A stretch of DNA of 32,948 nt. It comes from Planctomycetota bacterium (GTDB lineage: Bacteria > Planctomycetota > Phycisphaerae > SM23-33 > FEN-1343). The stretch is taken from the NCBI GenBank assembly GCA_012514895.1, contig JAAYZK010000121.1:1-32948 (forward strand). Direction: 5' to 3'. A model generated the notes under the pieces. It did not search any database, had not been told where the DNA came from, and saw only the letters and a program-made list of their open reading frames with translations. The position numbers were made by a program, and so were the translations under genes. This document shows positions 7,162 through 16,500 of the stretch, piece by piece (positions within the stretch are counted from its first letter, which is position 1; the number at the start of each line of letters is the position of its first letter).

Positions 7162-8280
7162 ATGTTCGAATTCGAGGTACTCGGCACGGACCCCTCGTCG
7201 GCGGCGAGGGTGGGCAGGTTCCACACGCCGCACGGCTTGGTGGAGACGCCGGCGTTCATGCCGGTGGGGACGTGCGCGACGATCAAGGGCCTGACGGCCG
7301 ACCAGGTGAAGGCGACGGGGTCGCAGATGATCCTGGCCAACACGTATCACCTGCTGCTGCGGCCGGGCCCCCAGACCGTGGCGGCGCTGGGGGGCGTTCA
7401 CGCGACGATGGCGTGGGACGGGCCCATCCTCACCGACAGCGGGGGCTACCAGGTGTTCAGCCTGGCCGACCTGCGCGACATCAGCGACGAGGGCGTCACC
7501 TTCCGCAGCCACATCGACGGCAGCCGCGTTGAACTGACGCCCGAGCGGGCGATCGCCGTGCAGGAGGCGCTGGGGGCCGACGTGATCATGCAACTGGACG
7601 AATGCCCCCCGCATGACGCCGGCCGCGCCGTGGTCGCCGAGGCGGTCCGCCGCTCCGCCGCGTGGGCCGCACGCTGCCGGGCGGCCCAGAGGCGGGACGA
7701 CCAGGCCCTGTTCGCGATTCAGCAGGGCGGCGTGGACCCGGAACTCCGCGCCGAGTCGGCCCGGCGGATCGTCGAGCTGGACCTGCCGGGCTATGCCATC
7801 GGCGGGCTGTCGGTGGGCGAGGGCCACGATGCGATGATGCGGGTGCTGGACGCCGCCGACGGCCAGTTCCCGCGCAAAAAACCCCGGTACCTGATGGGCG
7901 TGGGCGAGCCCCGCGACCTGCTGGGGGCGATCGCGCGGGGGGTCGACCTGTTCGACTGCGTGATGCCCACCCGCAACGGGCGCAACGCGATGGCGTACAC
8001 GTGGTCCGGCTCGCTGAAGCTGCGCAACGCCGCCCACGCGGGGGATGCGCGGCCGCTGGAGGAGGACTGCCCCTGCCTGGCGTGCCGCCGCTACAGCCGC
8101 GGGACGATCCGCCACCTGTTCATGGCCCGCGAGATGCTGGGCCCCACGCTGCTGAGCCTCCACAATCTCACGTTCTTCGCCCGGTTCACCGCCGCGATCC
8201 GCGCCGCGATCGCCGAGGGAACCTTCGGCGAGCAGACCGACCGCTGGCTGGCGGCGCTGTACGGCGGCAAGGCCCGCTAG
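7162..8280 (+). CDS. tgt: tRNA-guanine (queuine) transglycosylase
   Basis: A 372-residue bacterial-type TGT that exchanges guanine 34 for the queuosine precursor preQ1 in tRNAs for Asp, Asn, His and Tyr. The active-site aspartates are Asp92 in [11 protein letters not shown] and Asp265 in [12 protein letters not shown], which also carries the anticodon-recognition residues. The structural zinc is bound by Cys303, Cys305, Cys308 and His334. The length is normal. The start ATG 7162 has no Shine-Dalgarno sequence but sits 7 bases after a -10-like hexamer. The next gene starts 3 bases after its stop codon, so the two are probably cotranscribed. No other queuosine genes are in the window. Confidence 0.97.
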   Translation: MFEFEVLGTDPSSAARVGRFHTPHGLVETPAFMPVGTCATIKGLTADQVKATGSQMILANTYHLLLRPGPQTVAALGGVHATMAWDGPILTDSGGYQVFSLADLRDISDEGVTFRSHIDGSRVELTPERAIAVQEALGADVIMQLDECPPHDAGRAVVAEAVRRSAAWAARCRAAQRRDDQALFAIQQGGVDPELRAESARRIVELDLPGYAIGGLSVGEGHDAMMRVLDAADGQFPRKKPRYLMGVGEPRDLLGAIARGVDLFDCVMPTRNGRNAMAYTWSGSLKLRNAAHAGDARPLEEDCPCLACRRYSRGTIRHLFMAREMLGPTLLSLHNLTFFARFTAAIRAAIAEGTFGEQTDRWLAALYGGKAR

Positions 8281-8282
8281 CC

Positions 8283-8813
8283 ATGGCCCAGGCGCACCCT
8301 CCCGCCCCCGCCAAGCTGATCGTCGGCCTCCTGGCCGGCCGCGAGGCGTGGCTGGAGGCGGGTCGGGCGGCGCTCGTCGAGCGGTTCGGACCGGCGGACA
8401 TCGAAAGCGAGGTCATGGCCTTCGACTTCACCGACTACTACCGCCGCGAGATGGGCGAGGGCCTGCTGCGGCAGTTCCTGGCCTTCGAGCGCCTGATCGC
8501 CCCGGACGACCTGGCGGCGATCAAGCTGGCGACCAACGCGATGGAAGCGGATCTGGCGTCACGGTTTGCCGACGTCGCACGGCCGGTGAACCTCGACCCC
8601 GGGTACGTCACGACCGCCAAGCTCGTCCTGGCCAGCGCCAAGGACTTTTCCCATCGTATCTACCTCAGCCATGGGATCTACGCCGAAATGACCCTCCGGG
8701 TGGTCCGCGGGCGGTGGGAAAGCGCGCCTTGGACCTTTCCTGACTACGCCAGCGGGCGTTATGATGTTTTCTTGACGGCGGCGCGCGAGCGGCTCAAGGC
8801 GCAGAGCCGCTGA
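8283..8813 (+). CDS. DUF4416 family protein
   Basis: A 176-residue protein recognised as DUF4416 by its N-terminal AKLIVGLLAGREAWLEAG segment, the central FDFTDYYRREMG and FLAFERLI motifs, and the C-terminal TFPDYASGRYDVFL motif. The family occurs in planctomycetes, deltaproteobacteria and related groups and has no established function. ATG 8283 lies 2 bases after the tgt stop codon, so expression is likely coupled to tgt; whether it has anything to do with tRNA modification is unknown. There is no signal peptide or membrane segment. Confidence 0.82.
   Translation: MAQAHPPAPAKLIVGLLAGREAWLEAGRAALVERFGPADIESEVMAFDFTDYYRREMGEGLLRQFLAFERLIAPDDLAAIKLATNAMEADLASRFADVARPVNLDPGYVTTAKLVLASAKDFSHRIYLSHGIYAEMTLRVVRGRWESAPWTFPDYASGRYDVFLTAARERLKAQSR
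8788..8811 (+). terminator. Hairpin at the end of the tgt-DUF4416 unit
   Basis: AGCGGCTC and GAGCCGCT form a perfect 8-bp stem with an 8-base loop, running into the stop codon of the DUF4416 gene. No U run follows, so intrinsic termination is uncertain; mRNA 3'-end protection is an alternative. Confidence 0.35.
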
Positions 8814-8846
8814 ACGCGTGCCGCAATCTCACGGAAGGAAGCGCTT

Positions 8847-9947
8847 ATGCCTGCATACCCGCTGATCGCCCTGGCGACGATCGTGGCGGCGTTCATCATC
8901 AGCGCCGGGGGCACTGTCCTGGTCCGCCGCGCGGCCGTGGCGGCGAAGCTCGTCTCGAAGGTCGCCGAGGACCGGTTCGGCAAGCAACCGACGCCCCTGG
9001 GCGGCGGGGTGGCCATCATGGCCGCCATCGCCCTGCCCACGCTGCTGGCGGCCGCGTTGGCGCAGTACTGGGCGGCGACCGGCGCCCCGGGCTGGCTGCC
9101 GCTGGAGGTGGCGGCCCACGTCGAAGGGGCCGCGTCGCGCGTCCCCATGGCCCTGATCGTCCTGGGCGGGGCGCTGGTGCTGTGCCTGGTGGGGCTGATC
9201 GACGACCGGTGGAACCTGGGGCCCTGGCTGAAGCTCATCGGCCAGGCGCTGGTCGCCGCCGCCGTCGTCTGGTTCGCCGACATCCGCATCCTCACGGTCC
9301 TGGGCGAGCCGCTCAGCGTGGCCGTCAGCGTGCTGTGGATGCTGGTGATCATCAACGCCGTCAACTTCATGGACAACATGGACGGCCTGGCGGCCGCCGT
9401 CACGCTGGTGGCGTCCTGCGCGCTGCTGGCGGCGGCGGCGGGACTGGGCCAGTTATTCGTCTCGGCGTGGCTGTGCCTGCTGATCGGGGGGGTGCTGGGG
9501 TTCCTGCCCTTCAACGCCCCGCCGGCGCGGATCTACATGGGCGACGCCGGCAGCCTCGTGCTGGGCTTCTTCCTGGCCGCCGGGAGCATGCTGACGACCT
9601 ACTACGACCCGACGGTCATCGCCGACCGCCCCGCCTACACGGTCCTCTCGCCGCTGATCGTCCTGGCGGTGCCCCTCTACGACTTCGTCTCGGTGGTGAT
9701 CCTGCGGCTCCGCGCGGGCGTCAGCCCGTTCAGGGGCGACACGCGCCACTTCTCGCACCGGCTGGTGCGCCGGGGCATGACGGTCCGGGCGGCGGTGCTG
9801 ACGATCGGCCTGTGCACGGCCGTGACGGGCATCGCGGCGGTCCTGCTGCCCCACGTGAGCGACTGGGCGGCGATGCTGCTGGCGGGCCAGACGCTGGGCG
9901 TGCTGTGCATCATCGCCCTGCTGGAGTCGGCCGGCGAGGCGTCATGA
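8847..9947 (+). CDS. Polyprenyl-phosphate sugar-1-phosphate transferase (WecA/MraY family)
   Basis: A 366-residue multi-spanning membrane enzyme of the PNPT superfamily, which transfers a sugar-1-phosphate from a UDP-sugar to undecaprenyl phosphate and so starts a lipid-linked glycan. Catalytic motifs are Asp119-Asp120 (IDDRWN), NFMDNMDG at 173-180 and YMGDAGS at 230-236, followed by the His-rich cytoplasmic loop HFSHRLVRRG (301-310). The NFMDNMDG form and the lack of surrounding mur genes point to a WecA/TagO-like enzyme for surface polysaccharide, rather than MraY. About ten hydrophobic segments are visible. ATG 8847 has GGAAGG about 8 bases upstream. Its stop overlaps the start of the O-antigen-ligase-like gene (ATGA), indicating coupling. 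Confidence 0.9.
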   Translation: MPAYPLIALATIVAAFIISAGGTVLVRRAAVAAKLVSKVAEDRFGKQPTPLGGGVAIMAAIALPTLLAAALAQYWAATGAPGWLPLEVAAHVEGAASRVPMALIVLGGALVLCLVGLIDDRWNLGPWLKLIGQALVAAAVVWFADIRILTVLGEPLSVAVSVLWMLVIINAVNFMDNMDGLAAAVTLVASCALLAAAAGLGQLFVSAWLCLLIGGVLGFLPFNAPPARIYMGDAGSLVLGFFLAAGSMLTTYYDPTVIADRPAYTVLSPLIVLAVPLYDFVSVVILRLRAGVSPFRGDTRHFSHRLVRRGMTVRAAVLTIGLCTAVTGIAAVLLPHVSDWAAMLLAGQTLGVLCIIALLESAGEAS

Positions 9948-12589
9948 GCCGCCGCGAACCGACCACGCGCGACCTGCCCCCCGCCGGCGGAGCCGACCGG
10001 CTCGCCACGGTGCTGCTGGTCCTCCTGCTGGCCCTGGCGGCCGGGCGGACGATGCTCAACGAGCCGACGTTCCACCGCAGCGGCATGGAGGAGGCCGGGA
10101 CGTTCGCCGGCGTGAGCGTCGACCAGCAGATGGTCACCCCCGTCAAGCTGCTCCGCGCCGCCTCGGCGGTGGCGATCCTCGCCCTGGCGGCCGTCTGGGC
10201 CGCCGCCGTCGCGCTGCGACCCGACCGTCGGCCCTGCCGCGCGGGCGCATTCGGCGCAGGCCTGGTCGTCCTGGCGGCGTGCCTGACGGCGTCGGCCCTG
10301 CTGGCGTCGGACCGGCGAGAGGCGCTCCTGGCCGCCGTCGAGCAGGTCTCGCTGCTGACGGCCGGCTGGCTGACGATCCAGTGGGTCTCCACGCGGTGGC
10401 GGCAGCGGCTGGTGTTCGTCGTGCTGGTCGCCCTGGCGACGGCGCTGGGGATCAAGGGGGTCTACCAGGTGTTCGTCGAGGTGCCCGAGCAGGTGGCGGC
10501 GTTCGAGGCCGACCCGGCCAGTTACCTCGGCCGCCTGGCGCCCGGCTCGCCCGAGGCGGCGATGCTCGAAATCCGCCTGCGGGAGCCGACGGCCAAGGGG
10601 TTCTGGTCGCTGGCGAACATCTACGGCTCGGCGATGGTCCTGCTGATGCTGCCGGCGGCGGCGATGGCGATCGACAAGGGCCGCCGGGCGCTGCGGGACT
10701 GGCAGACGATGCCCCGCCCCCACGGCCGCGCAGCGCAGGTGGAGATTCCCCTGCCGGTCGCGGCCGCCGCGGCCTCGACGGCGGCGGCGGTCCCGGCGGT
10801 GGCGGCGTGGTGGCTGACCGGGAGCATCGGGGCGATCGCCTCGGGACTCGCGGCGGGCCTGGCGGCCGTGGCGCTCTACGTGCTGCGCCGCCCGGCGGCG
10901 GCGCACCGGCGGGGCCTGGTGACGGCGTCGGCGATCGCCTTCGTCCTGGCGACGGCCGGCGCCATCGCCTTCGGCGCCGCCCGCGGGGGGCTGCCGATGC
11001 GGACGCTGCAGGTCCGCTGGGAGTACTGGACCGGCTCGATGGCGATGCTCGGCGGGCGGCCGCTGCTGGGCGTCGGGCCGGGCAACTTCCCCGACGCCTA
11101 CCTGCCCCACCGGCCGCTGGGGGCCGAGGAGGCGGTCAAGAACCCCCACAACGTGATCGTGCACGTCCTGGCCGAGTACGGCATCCTGGGCGGGGGGCTT
11201 TACCTGGTCCTGCTGGCCTGGGCCCTGATCGCCCTGACCGGCCGCGGACGCCGCGACGGGCCATGGCTGGCCGCCGCGCCGGACCGCCGGCCGTGGTGGG
11301 CCCTGGTCGCCGCCGTCGGCGCGGGGGCGATGGCGTGGCGGATCGGCGCGACGGCGTACCCCGGCGCGCTGGTGCTGCTGGTCGACAACTTCCTGCCGGC
11401 GCTCGCCCTGGGTGCGGGCCTGGCCGCGGCGGCGGCGACGGGGCGGACGGAAGACGAGGCGCCCCCACCGATCGACCCGTCCCTGCCGATCGCCGCCGCG
11501 TGCGGGGTCGGCGGGTTCGCCCTTCACAACCTCAGCGACTTCGCCCTGTTCAAGCCGGCGGCGGGGATGGTGTTCTGGATCGCCGCCGGCGCGCTGATCG
11601 CCGGGACGAGGCGACGGTCGCGGCCCCTGGGCAGTGCGGCGGCCGCGGCGGTGGCGGCCGGGCTGGTCGCGGCGACGATCATGACGGCCGCGTACGCCGT
11701 GGCGCCGGTCTGGCGCGCTCAGCGGCACGTGCTGGACGCCGCGCGGGCCTACACCCGCAACGATCTGCCCGCCGCGGCCGAGGCCCTCCGCCGGGCCGTG
11801 GCCGCCGATCCGGCCGATGCCAACCCCGCCGGCGATCTGGCGAACGTCTATCTCGTCCAGGCCCAGGTCGCCCCCCAGCCGCAACCCGCCCTCCAGCGGG
11901 CGGCCGACGCCGCCGCCGAAGCGGCCCGGCGCCACGGCGAATCGGTGGTCTTCGCCCGCCAGGCGTTCGAGACGACGGCCTACCTGTACCGCCCGGACCT
12001 GCTGACGGGCGCCTGGCTGAATCCGCCGCCCGATCCGAGGGCCGCCCTGGACGAGACGCTCGCGAAGAACCCGCCGAACGCCCGGACGTCCGCCCGGCGT
12101 CTGAACGCCTTGGCACAACTGGCGTTCGCGGCGGGTCAGCACGAACAGGCCGAACGGTGCTACGAACAGGCCGAACGGTGCTACGAACAGGCCGAGCGTT
12201 GGATGGTCCAGGCGGTCCAGCGTGCCGGCGGGGACGAGCCGATCCTGCTGGACCATCTCGGCGACATCCGCTTCGCCCGGGGCGACCTGGAGCAGGCCGC
12301 CGACGCCTGGCGGGGGTACCGCCGGGCCGTCGAGGCCCTGCCGTCCGAGGGCAAGCCGTCGGCCGAGCGCCTGGAGCGCCTGGCCCGCATGAATCCCCAG
12401 GACCCCTACCACCGCCTCCGCCTGGCCGAACTGGCCTGGCACCTGGGGTACGATGACCTCGCGCGGCGGGAGCTCGAGGCCGCCGTCGCCGTCCAGGATG
12501 CGCTGTGGGCGGGCAGTCCGCTGCGGTTCAATGAGCAGCGGACCCGCGAGGTTCAGCGGCTGCGGGCGAAGCTGGAGACGGCGGAGTAG
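9944..12589 (+). CDS. O-antigen ligase/polymerase (Wzy_C) family membrane protein fused to TPR repeats
   Basis: An 881-residue protein. The first ~590 residues hold a dozen or more hydrophobic helices and the Wzy_C/O-antigen-ligase signature around residues 370-425 (GVGPGNFPDAYL, then NPHNVIVHVLAEYGILGGG), where the conserved His is expected in the periplasmic loop. Family members polymerise or ligate lipid-linked glycans at the outer face of the inner membrane. Residues about 600-880 are tetratricopeptide-like, as in other large planctomycete ligases. At 733-753 the motif EQAERCY is repeated in tandem (see the DNA repeat). ATG 9944 overlaps the upstream transferase stop by 4 bases; the same frame is open further upstream but only as a shadow of that gene. 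Whether it is a polymerase, a ligase or a protein glycosyltransferase cannot be decided. Confidence 0.88.
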   Translation: MSRREPTTRDLPPAGGADRLATVLLVLLLALAAGRTMLNEPTFHRSGMEEAGTFAGVSVDQQMVTPVKLLRAASAVAILALAAVWAAAVALRPDRRPCRAGAFGAGLVVLAACLTASALLASDRREALLAAVEQVSLLTAGWLTIQWVSTRWRQRLVFVVLVALATALGIKGVYQVFVEVPEQVAAFEADPASYLGRLAPGSPEAAMLEIRLREPTAKGFWSLANIYGSAMVLLMLPAAAMAIDKGRRALRDWQTMPRPHGRAAQVEIPLPVAAAAASTAAAVPAVAAWWLTGSIGAIASGLAAGLAAVALYVLRRPAAAHRRGLVTASAIAFVLATAGAIAFGAARGGLPMRTLQVRWEYWTGSMAMLGGRPLLGVGPGNFPDAYLPHRPLGAEEAVKNPHNVIVHVLAEYGILGGGLYLVLLAWALIALTGRGRRDGPWLAAAPDRRPWWALVAAVGAGAMAWRIGATAYPGALVLLVDNFLPALALGAGLAAAAATGRTEDEAPPPIDPSLPIAAACGVGGFALHNLSDFALFKPAAGMVFWIAAGALIAGTRRRSRPLGSAAAAAVAAGLVAATIMTAAYAVAPVWRAQRHVLDAARAYTRNDLPAAAEALRRAVAADPADANPAGDLANVYLVQAQVAPQPQPALQRAADAAAEAARRHGESVVFARQAFETTAYLYRPDLLTGAWLNPPPDPRAALDETLAKNPPNARTSARRLNALAQLAFAAGQHEQAERCYEQAERCYEQAERWMVQAVQRAGGDEPILLDHLGDIRFARGDLEQAADAWRGYRRAVEALPSEGKPSAERLERLARMNPQDPYHRLRLAELAWHLGYDDLARRELEAAVAVQDALWAGSPLRFNEQRTREVQRLRAKLETAE
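12143..12205 (+). repeat. In-frame 21-base tandem repeat in the Wzy-TPR gene
   Basis: Units 12143-12163 and 12164-12184 are identical and encode EQAERCY; a third, diverged unit follows at 12185-12205 (EQAERWM). The 21-base period keeps the frame. Exact identity at the DNA level suggests recent slippage rather than ancient TPR duplication. Confidence 0.9.
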
Positions 12590-12614
12590 CGGCGGCTGCC
12601 GGGTATCGCCGCCG
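12590..12614. terminator. Shared hairpin between convergent genes
   Basis: CGGCGGC (12590-12596) and GCCGCCG (12608-12614) form a 7-bp stem with an 11-base loop that fills most of the 30-base gap between the convergent Wzy-TPR gene and yebC. It may act as a two-way terminator, although no U run is present on either side. Confidence 0.4.
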
Positions 12615-12619
12615 GTGCG

Positions 12620-13372
12620 TTACTGTTCCACCTTGGCCATCACGTCATCGGCGATGTCGAAATTCGCGTAGACGTGCTGGACGTCGTCATGTTCTTCGAG
12701 GTTCTCCAGCAGGCGGAGGACCTTCTGGGCGTGTTCGGGGTCGGTGATCTGGATGGGGTTGTCGGCCAGTTGGCTGACGGCGGCGGTCTCGACGGGGATG
12801 CCGGCGTCGGCGAGGGCCTGCTTGACGTCGGCGAAGACCGCCGGGTCGCAGGTGACCTCGAAGGTGCCGTCCTCGCTGACCAGGTCGTCGGCCCCGGCAT
12901 CGAGGACCACGCTCATCAGGGTGTCCTCGTCGGTCGCGCCGGCGTCGATGGAGAAGGTGCCCTTCTTCTTGAACATCCAGGCGACCGAGCCGCTGGCGCC
13001 GAGCTGCCCGCCGGCCATCTCGAAGATCCTCCGCAGTTCCGGCGCGGTCCGGTTGCGGTTGTCGGTGAGGCATTCGGCCATGACCGCCACACCGCCGGAG
13101 CCGAAGCCCTCGTAGAGGATCTGCTCGTAGCTGACCGGGCCCAGTTCGCCGGTGCCCTTCTTGATGGCCTTGTTGATGGTGTCGTTGGGCATGTTGGCCG
13201 CGCGGCCTTCGTCGACGGCGTAGCGCAGCGTGAGGTTGTCGTCGAGGTTTCCGCCGCCGTCCTTGGCGGCCATGATGATCCGCCGGGCGATCTTGCTCCA
13301 CAACTGCCCGCGCCGGACGTCGTTGACGCCCTTCTTGCGCTTGATCTTAGACCATTTACTGTGTCCGGACAT
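12620..13372 (-). CDS. yebC: YebC/PmpR family regulatory protein (TACO1 family)
   Basis: A 250-residue member of the YebC family. It begins with the diagnostic MSGHSKWSKIKRKKG, continues with NMPNDTINKAIKKGTGE, and has YEGFGSGGVAVMAECLTDNRNRT around residues 83-105; the length is exactly typical. Members have been described as DNA-binding transcriptional regulators and, more recently, as factors that relieve ribosome stalling on proline-rich sequences; the second role would fit the Pro/Ala-rich linkers of IF-2 and other proteins here, but that link is inference. ATG 13372 has AGGAGC about 8 bases upstream. It follows the TPR lipoprotein gene in the same direction after a 145-base gap in which I see no clear terminator and only a TATAGA that lacks a well-placed -35. 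Confidence 0.95.
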   Translation of the reverse strand: MSGHSKWSKIKRKKGVNDVRRGQLWSKIARRIIMAAKDGGGNLDDNLTLRYAVDEGRAANMPNDTINKAIKKGTGELGPVSYEQILYEGFGSGGVAVMAECLTDNRNRTAPELRRIFEMAGGQLGASGSVAWMFKKKGTFSIDAGATDEDTLMSVVLDAGADDLVSEDGTFEVTCDPAVFADVKQALADAGIPVETAAVSQLADNPIQITDPEHAQKVLRLLENLEEHDDVQHVYANFDIADDVMAKVEQ

Positions 13373-13517
13373 GGTTACCGCTCCTGCACACAAGGCCCGA
13401 CGGGTGCGTGGGGCCTGAACGGGTTGTCGATGGTTATTCGTCTGCCGGCGTGGGCCACGGGCGCCCACCTTCTATACGACGGACGGCACAGACAAGCCGG
13501 GGCCGGTCCGCATCCGG

Positions 13518-16500
13518 TCAGGGACGGACACCGATGCCCAGCGGCGCTACGTTCGGTCGTCGGCCGTTCCGCACGGCCTTGATCTTGGCCGAGGCGTTCT
13601 CGGCGATGTCACGGTTCGACTGTCGTTCGGCGTCCCACGGGGACCGCTCGGCCATCGCGGCGGCCAGGTCCTCGGCCTCCGCCCACATCGCCACGGCGTC
13701 GTCCGGCCGGTCCAGACGCCACAGCGTGTCGCCGGTGTGGTCGTACAGGGTCGGATCGTTGCCTTCGGCGCTGTCCAGCGCCTCCAGCAGCATCGCCAGG
13801 GCCGGGCGGAACTCGCCCTTCTTGTAACGGACCCAGGCCCAACTGTCCTGGATGTGGGGCTGGGGATCCGCGGTCACGGCCTGCGACAGCAACTGCTCGG
13901 CCCGATCGAGGTTCTCCCCGCGATCGGCCCACAGGTACGCCAGGTTGTTCTGGATGTTCGGGTCGTCCGGCGACAGCGCCAACGCACGGCTCAGCAGGCC
14001 CTCCGCGATACGGTCGTCCTCGGCCGTGCCCCGATTGTACACCAGCGAGGCCAACGCGAGCAACGGGGCATTGCCGCCGTCCTCCGCCACCAGCGCCGGG
14101 TATAGCGCCCGGACCCGATCGTCCTGGCGGGCCACCGCCAACTGGCGGATCCACTGGCACCGCATCGACGAGGCCAGTCCGGCCTGGCCCTCGCCGCCGG
14201 AGGCGAGCCGGTCGATGCGGTCCCGCATCAGGGCCGACGCCTCGTCGAGGCGGCCGGCGACGATCAGCCAGCCGGCGGCCAGTTCGACGGGGTTGGTCGC
14301 CAGCGTGACCGGCCCCCACTGCTGCTGCTGGCCGGGTGTCAGGCCCGCGGCGCCCAGGGCGAGGAACAGGTCGGTGTAGCGGCCCGGCGCTCCGGCCCAG
14401 TCGGAGGCGGGGCGGGCGTCAAACCGTTCGCCGGCCGCCGTCTGCAGTTCTTCGTGTCGCCCGGCCAGCCCCAGGGCGCTCAGCCGCGTGGCGTCGCGGA
14501 GGAGCGCTTGGCCGCCGTCGCCGTCCTGCCCGGCCCACTGCTGGGCCCGCTCGGCCGCCTCGCCGGCGCGGCCGGCGGCGGCGAGGGCGTGCACCAGCGC
14601 CGCCTGCGTCACGACGGGGTTGGGCGCGGGCGCGCCCTCCAGCCACTGAACGGCACGGTCGGCCTGGCCGGCGCGGAGGAGCGAGTCGACGTAGAGCACC
14701 TGCGACAGCGGGCTGTCGGCGGCGGTCGGGGCCAGGGCCTCGGCCGCCTCGGCGAAGCGGCCCGAGAGGCGCAGCGCCTCGACCAGCGGGCGGATGTCGT
14801 CGCCGGGCCGAAGCTCCCGCCCCCGGCGATAGGCGTCGGCGGCCTGGCCGTGGCGGCCGGCGGCGGTGAGGAGCTGGCCCCGGACCATCCAGGCGTCGGC
14901 GTTCTCCGGGCTGCTCTGGGCGGCCACGTCGAGGTCGACGATCGCGCGGGCGAACCGCCGCGGACCGACGGCCTCGGCCGGCAGGCGGGCCTCGACCCGC
15001 GCCTTGATCACCCGCGTGCCCGTCAGGTTCGGCGCCAACGACAAAAGCCGCTGGACCGTGTCGCCGGCCAGGCGGTAGTGGCCCTCCTGCACCTGGGCCA
15101 TCGCCAGCAGCGTCCACATCTGGGGGTTGGCCGGGTCCTGCCGGATGGCGGCGGCGATGGCCTGGCCGACCTGGGTGGCCACCTCCCGCGCCTCGTCGGT
15201 GCGGCCCTGCTGCTGGGCCTGGCGGATCCTCAGCGCCCCCAGGTGGAACAGCAGTTCCAGCGCCTCGTCGTTGGGCTGCAGGTCCAGCACGTCCTGGAGA
15301 TGCAGGTGGGCCTCCTCGAGGCGGTTGGCGTTCATGAAGGCCCGCGTCAGCCACAGTTGGGCGGGGATGTGGGCGGGCTCGGCCTCCGTCACGGCGGTCA
15401 GCCGCCGCAGACCTTCGTCCCGCCGTCCGCTCAGCAGGTCCACCATGCCCCGCAGGCACTCGGCGGTGACCGGATCGCCGGCCGCCTCGGCGCGGTCGGC
15501 CAGGGCGCCGACGGCGCCGTATTCCTTGTCGGCCAGCCAGCGGGCCGCCAGCGCCTCGTAGGCCCCCCGCAGCGTCGGCGCCGCCTCGGTCGCCAGGCGG
15601 TAGTGCACCACGGCCATGCCGGGGCGGCCGCAACGCTCGAGCATCAGCCCGGTCACCAGCAGCCGCAGGGGACCCGACGGGGAGGAGTCGTTCATGGCCG
15701 CGTCGGCCAACCGGCCGATCCGGTCGGGGTCCAGGTACGCCCGGGGGGTCCGGCCCAGGCGGCTGCGCACGCGGTGGCGGGCCTGGGGATCGTGCATCAG
15801 CAGGCGCGCGAGCACCTCGACGGCCTCGTCGGGCCGTCCCTGCTCGGCGAGCCAGTCGGCCAGCGTCAGGGCCGGCGAGGTCCGGTCGGTGACGGCGTCA
15901 ACGTTGGCGGCCAGCAGGTCGACGGCCCCGCCGGTGTCGCCCAGGGCCCGCGTCGCCCATGCCAGCAGGGCCAGCGTCGTCGCCGGCGGGGCGCCGTGGC
16001 GCGCCTGGTAGCGCCCCAGGAGGCGCCGGGGCGCGCCGGTGTCGCCCGCGCCGTCGTAGGCGGCCAGGATCGCGTTGAGCACGTGGTGCGGCTGGAGGGG
16101 TCCGGCGAGGATCTCCAGGCAGACCGCGTCGGCCCGGTCGCCCCGCCCCGCGCCGGCCAGCGCCGCGGCCAGCACCCCCGCGGCGGCCGGGTCGGACTTG
16201 TTCAGCCGCCAGGCCGCGTCCGCCACGTCGGCGGCGTCGGCGTACCGCTTCAGTTCCAGCAGAATCCGCGCCCGCTGCAGGGCGAGCTGCTCGGGACGGT
16301 AGGCCAGGGCCGACAGCGCGTGGCCCGCGGTGGAGTAGTCCCGCTCGTACAGGTGCGATTCCAGCGCCGCCAGCACATCCAGCGCCGCGGCCAGGTAGCC
16401 CTGCTCGTACAGCACCCGCGTGAGCATCAGGCGCGCCTGGTCGGCCATCAGGGCGTCCCGGTCGTCGTCGATCGTGCACTCCAGGGCCGTGCGGTACCGC

